The notes: a model not told the origin generated them from the sequence alone. 5,546 nucleotides of DNA from Candidatus Omnitrophota bacterium (GCA_028717025.1 JAQUOR010000120.1:1-5546); one strand, 5' to 3'; positions 1-5,546 are shown, numbered from the stretch's first letter. Translations and numbers: made by a program.

Positions 1-1
1 T

Positions 2-1132
2 GACTTGATCCCGCAGGCTAATAAGCCGGAGTTGTGCTACGCAAGTTTTATACCGCCAAAAATCGAATATGATAATATATTTAACAAAATAAAAGAAGGC
101 GATTTTCTGCTCCATATGCCCTATCAATCCTTTCAGCCGACTGCGGACCTTATTGGGCAAGCTTCCCGCGATGAGGGGGTTCTGGCAATAAAGATGACCT
201 TATATCGCACCAACGAGGATTCGGTGATCGTCGAGGCGCTTAAAGAAGCGGCAAAGAATAAAAAACAGGTGACGGTGCTGGTCGAGATAAAGGCGCGTTT
301 TGACGAAGAAAAGAACATTAACTGGGTTAAGGAACTGGAAGAGGCGGGGTGTCACGTTATCTACGGAATACCCGGCATGAAAATACATTCAAAAATCTCA
401 TTGATAGTACGCAAGGAGGATGAACGTATACAGCGGTACGTGCATCTATCGACGGGAAACTACAACGAAACGACCGCGCGAGTGTACACTGATTTCGCGT
501 ATTTTACCGCTAATGATGATTTCGCCAAAGATATTTCCGATGTATTTAACGTTATCACCGGTTATTCGTTGCCCAGCCGCTGGAAGAGGATCGTTTCTTC
601 TCCCAACGATCTGCGCCAGTATTTTTTTGAGTTGATAGATAAAGAGATAGAATACCAGAAAAAGTATCGTAACGGTTTTATCTTTGCCAAAATGAATTCC
701 CTGGAAGACGTGCAGACGATCGAAAAACTCTACGAAGCCTCATGCGCCGGCGTTAAAATCAAACTTATCGTGCGCGGCATATGCTGTTGTGTGCCCGGCG
801 TAGCCGGTTTAAGCGAGAATATCGAAGTAAAAAGCATTGTCGGCAGGTTCCTGGAGCATTCGCGGGTATACTTTTTTAATAATAATTCCGACTACCGCGT
901 GTTTTTATCTTCCGCAGACTGGATGACCCGCAATCTGGACCGGCGCGTTGAATTGCTTTTCGAAATCCAGAAAGATAATCTTAAAGAACATTTAAAATTT
1001 ATTCTGGATATGTATTGGAAAGACAACCTTAAGACACGTTTTCTGTCCGCATACGACGGCTATAGCCGTCCGCCATCAAGCGAGGAAAAATTTAACGTTC
1101 AGGACTACCTCATAACTCACTATTCAGGATGA
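2..1132 (+). CDS. ppk1: Polyphosphate kinase 1 (PPK1), C-terminal catalytic half, 5' truncated by window edge
   Basis: PPK1 reversibly transfers the ATP gamma-phosphate onto inorganic polyphosphate through a phosphohistidine intermediate. About 376 residues are visible. The frame is open to the left edge, so the TTG at 5 is an internal leucine and not the start. Residues below are numbered from that TTG codon. The two phospholipase-D-like catalytic domains are both present: KMTLYR (63-68), the first histidine in KIHSK (H128), HLSTGNYNETTARVYTD (147-163), RGICC.VPG (257-265), the second histidine in LEHSR (H285) and SADWMTRNLDRRVE (303-316). H128 and H285 are both 307 positions below E. coli His435 and His592 (numbers from memory), so register and spacing are conserved and roughly 300 N-terminal residues (N and head domains) lie outside the window. 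The end is intact (TGA 1130-1132) and overlaps the next gene by 4 bp. Catalytic residues look intact. Family call very secure; the 5' end and promoter are not visible. Confidence 0.96.
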   Translation, partial: DLIPQANKPELCYASFIPPKIEYDNIFNKIKEGDFLLHMPYQSFQPTADLIGQASRDEGVLAIKMTLYRTNEDSVIVEALKEAAKNKKQVTVLVEIKARFDEEKNINWVKELEEAGCHVIYGIPGMKIHSKISLIVRKEDERIQRYVHLSTGNYNETTARVYTDFAYFTANDDFAKDISDVFNVITGYSLPSRWKRIVSSPNDLRQYFFELIDKEIEYQKKYRNGFIFAKMNSLEDVQTIEKLYEASCAGVKIKLIVRGICCCVPGVAGLSENIEVKSIVGRFLEHSRVYFFNNNSDYRVFLSSADWMTRNLDRRVELLFEIQKDNLKEHLKFILDMYWKDNLKTRFLSAYDGYSRPPSSEEKFNVQDYLITHYSG

Positions 1133-2037
1133 GACGGTATTGCGTCAAATTCTATCCGTTCGGAATCATTAAAAAACACCTGGAAGATTTTTCTTCTCAA
1201 GCCGAAGGCACACGCGTAAATGCCGATATCGAATATCTCCATCGTATGCGCGTCGCTGGCAGGCGTCTGCGTACAGCACTGAGCACCTTTAAAAAACTAT
1301 TGCCGATAGATTACGTACGTGCCGTAAAAACGGATGTGCGAGCAGTGAGCCGGATGCTTGGAAAAGCGCGCGACTGCGACATGCAAGTGGTTTTTGTGCG
1401 CCGGACTATCAAAGAGAGGGTGCTCTTTGAGCATAACGCCGCCTTAGAGAAGCTTTTAGGGCTTCTTAAACGCCAGCGCCGGACGATTCAGGCCCGCGTT
1501 ATAAAAAAGCTTGATATATTTAAAAATAGAAATAGTTTCGAGGGGATGCACCAGGCGCTCGATGCCTCGATCGATACGCAATTGCCTTCAACGTGCGTTT
1601 TATGCCGGGTAGCCATAAAAAAAACAGAAAAACGACTGCGTGATTATCTAAGTTTTAAAAAGTATATCCGGCAGCCGGAAAACGTACAGGAATTGCACCG
1701 CATGCGTATTGCCGCCAAACACCTGCGTTATACATTGGAAAATCTTGAGCCCCTTTATGGGAAAAAGATTAATATCTTTATCGAAGCAGCGCATAGTATC
1801 CAGACGATTTTAGGCCGGCTCCACGATTTGGACGTCTGGATAGCGCAATTACCTTTTTTGGCTGCAAAGAAGAAAAATGACAGGGCCTATCAAGACGCAT
1901 TAATAGCGTTGCGCAAGCATTGCATTGCCTTGCGTAAAAAATCCTACAAAGAATTCCTGAGTATCTGGAAGGAACAGAAGAAGGAAAACCTCTGGCCGCG
2001 GTTACGCGCACATATCAAGCACGCACAAGAATTATGA
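1129..2037 (+). CDS. CHAD-domain protein, probable polyphosphate-binding protein
   Basis: This 302-residue protein is essentially one complete CHAD domain, an all-helical fold with internal two-fold symmetry and conserved histidines and basic residues. The duplication is visible: YLHRMRVAGRRLRTAL (36-51) is matched by ELHRMRIAAKHLRYTL (188-203), and LGKARDCDM (77-85) by LGRLHDLDV (228-236). H38 and H190 are the signature histidines, and the surrounding helices are rich in Arg and Lys, which suits binding a polyanion. CHAD domains are known to bind inorganic polyphosphate and often sit beside ppk genes or fused to CYTH triphosphatases; no CYTH domain is present here. There is no signal peptide or membrane segment, so it is probably cytoplasmic, on polyP granules. 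The ATG start overlaps the ppk1 stop (ATGA, 1129-1132), and only a short AGG touching the start codon resembles a ribosome site, so translation is probably coupled. It also overlaps the next gene by ATGA. The domain is secure; the exact role is inferred. Confidence 0.92.
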   Translation: MRRYCVKFYPFGIIKKHLEDFSSQAEGTRVNADIEYLHRMRVAGRRLRTALSTFKKLLPIDYVRAVKTDVRAVSRMLGKARDCDMQVVFVRRTIKERVLFEHNAALEKLLGLLKRQRRTIQARVIKKLDIFKNRNSFEGMHQALDASIDTQLPSTCVLCRVAIKKTEKRLRDYLSFKKYIRQPENVQELHRMRIAAKHLRYTLENLEPLYGKKINIFIEAAHSIQTILGRLHDLDVWIAQLPFLAAKKKNDRAYQDALIALRKHCIALRKKSYKEFLSIWKEQKKENLWPRLRAHIKHAQEL

Positions 2038-3353
2038 AGCGGATAGCATTGGTTGCGGATATTCATGGGAACCTGCCTGCATTTAAAAGCGTCCTTTCCG
2101 ATATTAAACGTAAAAAAATCAGTGAAATCTGGAACCTGGGCGATAGTATCGGATATGGGCCGTTTCCTGATGAGACTATCCGCATGCTTGCTCGCCTGAA
2201 GATAAAAAGTATCCTTGGTAATTACGATGCAAAAGTTTTATCATTTCCCTGCAAGATTAAGAAATGGAAAAAAAGTAAAGACCCGGTAAAATTCTTTTCG
2301 TTCCAATGGACGTACCGGCACTTATCTGCTTCCGGCAAACGATACTTGCGTGCGCTTCCTCATCAAATACGGACAATAGTCGAGGGAAAGAAATGTTTGC
2401 TGGTACACGGCAGCCCTCAATTCGACGATGAGCCCTTAACGCATGCGACACCTACCAAAAGATTCGCTCAGTTAGCAAAAAAAGCCGGAGCCGACATCGT
2501 ACTCTGCGCTCATTCTCACCGTTATTTTTCTAAAAAAGCAGGGAAAGTTTTATTTGTTAATCCCGGCAGCGTAGGCAGGCCTTTTGACGGTAATCCAAAA
2601 ACTTCCTACGCGACGATAACGTTACGCGGTAAGGACATACGCGTAAAAAATTTCCGGATTTCCTATGATACTCAGTTACTTCTTAGAAAAATGACGCATG
2701 AAAGATTTCCTGAAAAATTATCGGATTCGATTATGTGCGGCGTAAGCCTTGACGATCTCGACAGGGGAACCGTCCCGCTCTGCCGGAGCCGGGCGATTGC
2801 CCGCGCGCAGGCTTTAGCGCAGGCGCACCGTTATCAAAATAAACATTCCCGGCAGGTAACCAAGTTAGCATTGGTTTTATTCGATCAACTGCGGGCCTTG
2901 CACGCCTTACGAGATAAAGAGAGATTATATTTAGAGCTGGCGGCATTACTGCACGATGTCGGGTATTCCAGGCAAGGCCAGCCGCACCATAAGGCATCGT
3001 TTGACATTATCCGCGCATCAGAACTTCCCATCGGTTTCCGGGGGCGTCTTATCGTAGGCTTGATCGCCCGTTATCACCGCAAGAGTTTACCCAAAGAATC
3101 CCATAAATATTTTGCGTTGCTTACTTTGCAGGAGAAGGATACAGTGCGAAAACTTTCTGCTTTATTGCGTATTGCCGATGGTCTTGACCGCAGTCACGTA
3201 AGCGCAGTTAGAGAGATCCATTGTCGCATTGTGCTTAAGCGGGTGGTTGTGCGCATAAAAGCTGGTAAAGCGGTTTTGGCTGACAGGATAGCAGCATACG
3301 CAAAAAGCGATTTGTTTGAGAAAATCTTTAAAAAACGTTTAGTTATCCGGTAG
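2034..3353 (+). CDS. Metallophosphoesterase fused to a Ppx/GppA domain-III-like HD domain
   Basis: This 439-residue protein has two domains. Residues 1-212 are a YfcE/MJ0936-like calcineurin-type metallophosphoesterase, with the metal motifs DIHGN (D9, H11), GDSIGYGP (D37), GNYD (62-65), VHGSP (H125) and CAHSH (H160, H162), then NPGSVGRP (176-183). Residues 240-400 match the C-terminal HD domain of exopolyphosphatase/guanosine pentaphosphatase: a pre-helix IARAQALAQAHRY, H271, KLALVLFDQL (277-286), LLHDVGY with H307 and D308, HHK (318-320), ARYHRKSLP (345-353) and LLRIADGLDRSH (377-388). HD metal ligands appear intact, so both domains could be active. The ASKHA-type catalytic domains that normally precede this HD domain in Ppx are absent. 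The start is ATG at 2034, overlapping the CHAD gene stop by ATGA with no strong ribosome site. Its place after ppk1 and CHAD suggests hydrolysis or sensing of polyP or a related nucleotide phosphate. Substrate is unproven; the domain assignments are confident, the function is inference. Confidence 0.9.
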   Translation: MKRIALVADIHGNLPAFKSVLSDIKRKKISEIWNLGDSIGYGPFPDETIRMLARLKIKSILGNYDAKVLSFPCKIKKWKKSKDPVKFFSFQWTYRHLSASGKRYLRALPHQIRTIVEGKKCLLVHGSPQFDDEPLTHATPTKRFAQLAKKAGADIVLCAHSHRYFSKKAGKVLFVNPGSVGRPFDGNPKTSYATITLRGKDIRVKNFRISYDTQLLLRKMTHERFPEKLSDSIMCGVSLDDLDRGTVPLCRSRAIARAQALAQAHRYQNKHSRQVTKLALVLFDQLRALHALRDKERLYLELAALLHDVGYSRQGQPHHKASFDIIRASELPIGFRGRLIVGLIARYHRKSLPKESHKYFALLTLQEKDTVRKLSALLRIADGLDRSHVSAVREIHCRIVLKRVVVRIKAGKAVLADRIAAYAKSDLFEKIFKKRLVIR

Positions 3354-3361
3354 CGGTTCTA

Positions 3362-3390
3362 TAGACAATAACCATTACCCGTGATAGAAT
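3362..3390 (+). promoter_or_regulatory. Predicted sigma70-type promoter for the membrane phosphoesterase gene
   Basis: A -35 element TAGACA (3362-3367, 5 of 6 to consensus) is separated by exactly 17 bp from TAGAAT (3385-3390, 5 of 6), and TG at 3382-3383 one base upstream makes an extended -10. Transcription would begin near 3397, giving a leader of about 60 nt before the ATG at 3459. The site begins 9 bp after the stop codon of the fusion gene, so the downstream gene probably has its own promoter. No convincing terminator separates it from the upstream operon, so read-through is also possible. Confidence 0.6.
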
Positions 3391-3458
3391 TCAAAATCTT
3401 AAGTGATCCAGGTGTTTCGGGCTTTGATATTCGGATTTAACCAATTAAACGAGAACGT

Positions 3459-4406
3459 ATGTCCCTGACCCTTCAGGAAGTCATTTCGGTTTTAATATTC
3501 TTATTTATCATAGGCATGGTATATGTAAAAGAAATACGCCTGCTCATCGAAGCTATCGTTTACAAGATCACCGGCAAACCGGTGCGGACGTATTTTTTCA
3601 GCAGACGCGCGATTGTCATTCATGTTCTCTCGCTGACTGGTCTTATCTGTTTTGTCTACGGCTACTTCATTGAGCCTTACTGGGTGGAAGTCAAGACCAT
3701 TACTCTTTATACGGATAAATTGAAGCATACAAGTTTGACCGTGGTGCAGATTTCCGACCTTCATTGCGACCTGGATGTGCGTAACGAGAATAAATTAGCT
3801 TCTTTTATTAATCCTTTAAAGCCCGATATCATCGTTTTTACCGGTGATGCCATTAACGATGCACAGGCCTTGCCGGTGTTTAAAAAAACATTGAGTTCTC
3901 TGAGCGCCCGTATCGGTAAATTCGCAGTACGGGGTAACTTTGATGTTTTTATCTGGTGGAATCTCGATCTTTTTAGTAATACCGGTTTTAAGGTCTTGAA
4001 TAAGGAAAACGTCCGCTTAAACAAAGACGGCGAAACTTTTCATATTGCGGGTTTAAGCCGGCTTAATCCGCAAGCCTGGCGTGCGGCACTTTTAAATCTT
4101 CCGGCATCCACCTATAATATATTTCTCTATCATACGCCGGCATTAGCAGAAGCCGTAAAAACGGGGAATATCGATTTGTATTGCGCAGGGCATACGCATG
4201 GCGGTCAGGTAGCTCTTCCTTTTTATGGAGCGCTGGTGACGCTCAGCACACACGGGAAAAAATACGAATCAGGCATGTATAAAGTCGGCCGCATGATATT
4301 GTATGTTAACAGAGGTATCGGCATGGAGGGCGGTTCTGCGCCGAGAGTGCGGTTCCTGGCGCGTCCGGAAGTGACTGTTTTTCGTATTTATCCGAAGAAA
4401 CGTTAG
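3459..4406 (+). CDS. Membrane-anchored metallophosphoesterase, YaeI/YkuE/LpxG-like
   Basis: This 315-residue protein has two predicted N-terminal membrane segments (about residues 7-24 and 51-70), followed by a calcineurin-like phosphoesterase domain. Metal-site motifs in order are ISDLH (D100, H102), FTGDAIND (D130), RGNFD (N160, D162), LYHTP (H225) and AGHTHGGQ (H245, H247). The C-terminal STHGKKYESGMYKVG and LYVNRGIGMEG stretches are typical of the YaeI/YkuE family. Known relatives include LpxG, a UDP-2,3-diacylglucosamine hydrolase of lipid A synthesis in chlamydiae, and YkuE, a cell-wall-associated phosphoesterase of Bacillus; the sequence alone cannot choose a substrate. GNFD replaces the common GNHD, so the usual active-site histidine is a phenylalanine. 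Start: ATG with a weak GAG (3451-3453) five bases upstream, at the right distance before the first membrane helix. The gene has its own predicted promoter and is not closely related to the preceding phosphoesterase. Family call is strong; function is open. Confidence 0.9.
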   Translation: MSLTLQEVISVLIFLFIIGMVYVKEIRLLIEAIVYKITGKPVRTYFFSRRAIVIHVLSLTGLICFVYGYFIEPYWVEVKTITLYTDKLKHTSLTVVQISDLHCDLDVRNENKLASFINPLKPDIIVFTGDAINDAQALPVFKKTLSSLSARIGKFAVRGNFDVFIWWNLDLFSNTGFKVLNKENVRLNKDGETFHIAGLSRLNPQAWRAALLNLPASTYNIFLYHTPALAEAVKTGNIDLYCAGHTHGGQVALPFYGALVTLSTHGKKYESGMYKVGRMILYVNRGIGMEGGSAPRVRFLARPEVTVFRIYPKKR

Positions 4407-4418
4407 AGACTGCGCAAA

Positions 4419-5393
4419 TTACTTTTTAAGTCTTTGTTTGATCAGGCATGCCGCACCGATGACTACGGCATCGTCACCCAGCTGCGATTCACGTATCTCT
4501 ATGGTGCGGATTTTTGCTTTCTTAAAGAATGCATCGTTTCGAACCACTTTTTGCACTCTGGGCAAAATAAAATCGCCGCACGCTTCCATGATGCCGCCGC
4601 CTAAGATTATTACGTCGGGATTTAAGATATGCCGTAAGGAAACGCAGGCAAGCCCCAATGTTTTTGCGGTCCGTTTCATAATGCCGGTTACCAGGGGATC
4701 TTTTTTCTTGAGAGCTTTTTTAAGAAGCTTGCTTTTAATGACGGTAAATTTTTTGCCGGATATTTTCGTGATAACGGTTTTTTCTCCTTTTTTAATCGCC
4801 TTTCGAATGTCGCGCTCTATGGCCCATCTGCCGACGATTGCTTCAAGGCACCCCTTGTTACCGCAGGTGCACTTTGGCCCGTTGATATCCATTGTCATGT
4901 GTCCCAGTTCGCCGCTCGCCGCCCCCCAGTCGTAGAGCTTTCCGCCGATGATAATGCCGCCACCTACGCCGGTGCCGGGAAACAAACCGATGAGAGTGTG
5001 AGCGTTACGGCCCGCGCCGACCCATTTTTCTCCGAGAGTCCCTAAGTTAACGTCATTGCCTGCGGCGACAGGGATCCTTAATTTGTTTTTTAGTTTTTGC
5101 GCGATGTTGCAGCCTGAGAGATGTATGTTGGGAGTCAGGAGGATATTGCCTGTTTCGCTTTCGACGATACCCGGTATACCCACGCCTACGCCGGCGATAT
5201 CGCGTATGCGTAAGCCGTTTTCCGCAAGGATACCCCTGACAAGCTTGACAAGAGAAGAGAGGATGTCTTTAGCCTGGCCGCCCTGTGGCGTGGGGCATTT
5301 ATCACGGCCCATGATGTTTCCTTTCGCATCGACAAGGCCGGCGGCTATTTTTGTTCCCCCAATATCTATTCCTAAAAATAAGGTTTTTTGCAT
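4419..5393 (-). CDS. ROK-family sugar kinase, probable glucokinase
   Basis: ROK kinases phosphorylate glucose or related sugars (N-acetylglucosamine, mannose, fructose), usually with ATP. At 324 residues the length is normal and the protein looks complete. Motifs in order: phosphate-1 loop GIDIGGTK (8-15); VGIPGIV (71-77); AGNDVN with the expected catalytic aspartate D114; GTGVGGG (140-146); sugar-binding/zinc motif GELGHM (E162, H165); zinc motif KCTCGNKGCLE (C175, C177, C182) with E184; and adenosine-side ILGGGIME (263-270). The zinc cysteines favour the ordinary bacterial ROK glucokinase type over known polyphosphate glucokinases, which as I recall lack this zinc signature. A lysine-rich stretch (201-231) contains 13 lysines in 31 residues. 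The ATG at 5393 is preferred because the phosphate loop starts seven residues later; the frame stays open upstream to the right edge but has no ATG, GTG or TTG there. The gene converges on the phosphoesterase gene with a 12-bp gap. ROK repressors are excluded because there is no N-terminal DNA-binding domain. Confidence 0.92.
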   Translation of the reverse strand: MQKTLFLGIDIGGTKIAAGLVDAKGNIMGRDKCPTPQGGQAKDILSSLVKLVRGILAENGLRIRDIAGVGVGIPGIVESETGNILLTPNIHLSGCNIAQKLKNKLRIPVAAGNDVNLGTLGEKWVGAGRNAHTLIGLFPGTGVGGGIIIGGKLYDWGAASGELGHMTMDINGPKCTCGNKGCLEAIVGRWAIERDIRKAIKKGEKTVITKISGKKFTVIKSKLLKKALKKKDPLVTGIMKRTAKTLGLACVSLRHILNPDVIILGGGIMEACGDFILPRVQKVVRNDAFFKKAKIRTIEIRESQLGDDAVVIGAACLIKQRLKK

Positions 5394-5400
5394 TGAGCGT

Positions 5401-5409
5401 ATTATACCA
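5401..5409 (-). promoter_or_regulatory. Extended -10 promoter element, start-proximal, for the ROK kinase gene
   Basis: Read on the minus strand, the sequence is TGG followed by a perfect TATAAT (5401-5406), then seven bases and the ATG. The -35 region (about 5423-5430) is poor, as is common for extended -10 promoters. The predicted transcription start falls at or within a base or two of the ATG, and no purine-rich ribosome site lies between, so the transcript would be leaderless or nearly so. The match is exact, but its use as a promoter is inferred. Confidence 0.55.
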
Positions 5410-5446
5410 TTTACGCCGGGAAATAGAACATTGAAATATTTATCCT

Positions 5447-5546
5447 TTATTCTCCTTCGCAGAATACCCCTGCCTTTAGACAGGGGATGAATGCGTTGGA
5501 GAATAACTGCTGCGAAGCCAGGAGCGGAGCGAAGGCAAAGCAGAGT
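5447..5546. repeat. Cluster of short perfect inverted repeats, possible mobile-element end or structured RNA
   Basis: No gene is supported in this terminal stretch, but it is dense in complementary segments. TATTCT (5448-5453) pairs with AGAATA (5461-5466) across a 7-nt loop. CCCCTG (5467-5472) pairs with CAGGGG (5481-5486) across a loop containing TTTAG. TTATTCTCC (5447-5455) is also a perfect complement of GGAGAATAA (5498-5506), which would enclose the CCCCTG hairpin and exclude the first hairpin. CTTCGCAG (5455-5462) complements CTGCGAAG (5510-5517). CTGCT (5507-5511) complements AGCAG (5539-5543), with GCC/GGC inside. The TTTAG-loop hairpin recalls IS200/IS605 ends and the omega-RNA hairpin of TnpB elements, but no transposase is visible and the window ends here. 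There is no U-tract on either side, so it is not a standard terminator. Confidence 0.5.

Noticed and set aside
5..7. TTG as the start codon of the PPK1 reading frame
   Set aside because: The frame is open to the window edge, and both catalytic histidines sit at a constant offset of 307 from E. coli PPK, so about 300 residues are missing to the left.
3355..3373. GGTT/AACC stem after the fusion gene as an operon terminator
   Set aside because: Only four contiguous pairs and no T-tract; it also overlaps the better-supported promoter.
3424..3451. TTGATA (3424-3429) as a second -35 for the membrane phosphoesterase gene
   Set aside because: The matching -10 position (TAAACG) is poor and overlaps the likely ribosome site.
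4405..4435. AGAGACT/AGTCTTT stem (4405-4411 with 4429-4435) as a terminator for the + strand gene
   Set aside because: Seven pairs including a G-U, a 17-nt loop and only a broken T-run (TTTG) afterwards; too weak to call.
4438..4935. 165-codon + strand open frame
   Set aside because: It is antisense to the ROK kinase zinc and C-terminal motifs and has no family signature.
4419..5393. ROK protein as a polyphosphate-specific glucokinase
   Set aside because: The CxCGNKGC zinc motif is that of ordinary bacterial ROK kinases, and the gene is convergent to and outside the polyP operon.
5467..5486. CCCCTG/CAGGGG hairpin as an intrinsic terminator
   Set aside because: Neither strand has a T-tract after the stem.
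5056..5490. 144-codon + strand open frame
   Set aside because: It lies antisense to the well-supported ROK gene and runs into the palindromic region; its translation shows no recognisable domain.
5394..5546. N-terminal extension of the ROK reading frame to the right edge (51 open codons)
   Set aside because: No ATG, GTG or TTG occurs in frame there, the stretch contains a TATAAT promoter element and hairpins, and the kinase phosphate loop begins seven residues after the ATG at 5393.

Overview
The window (about 45% GC by eye, dense, almost no intergenic space) is bacterial chromosomal sequence with five protein genes: four on the + strand and one convergent gene on the - strand. The source cannot be fixed from the sequence. 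A Gram-negative or candidate-phylum bacterium of Omnitrophota type is a guess, based on moderate GC, lysine-rich proteins, weak Shine-Dalgarno sites and a YaeI/YkuE/LpxG-like membrane phosphoesterase. No rRNA, tRNA, CRISPR array or intact transposase gene was found.

Left block (1-3353): an inorganic polyphosphate (polyP) operon. It opens with the C-terminal catalytic half of polyphosphate kinase 1, cut by the left edge. A CHAD-domain protein follows (conserved-histidine helical domain, known to bind polyP). Third is a 439-residue fusion of a YfcE-like metallophosphoesterase with a C-terminal HD domain that reads like domain III of exopolyphosphatase/GppA. Each junction is an ATGA stop-start overlap, so the three are probably co-transcribed and translationally coupled. 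The likely logic is a polyP synthase, a polyP-binding protein and a polyP-related hydrolase in one transcript. The fusion replaces the usual ASKHA-type Ppx catalytic domains with a metallophosphoesterase and is the most unusual item here.

Middle (3354-4406): a 105-bp gap carries a good sigma70-type promoter (TAGACA, 17-bp spacer, TAGAAT with an upstream TG). It is followed by a second, unrelated metallophosphoesterase with two N-terminal membrane segments.

Right block (4407-5546): a ROK-family sugar kinase on the - strand ends 12 bp from the preceding gene. A perfect TATAAT with extended -10 lies only 7 nt before its ATG, suggesting a leaderless mRNA. The last 100 bp (5447-5546) contain no supported gene but hold several short perfect inverted repeats, some mutually exclusive, resembling a mobile-element end or dispersed palindromic repeat cut by the window edge.
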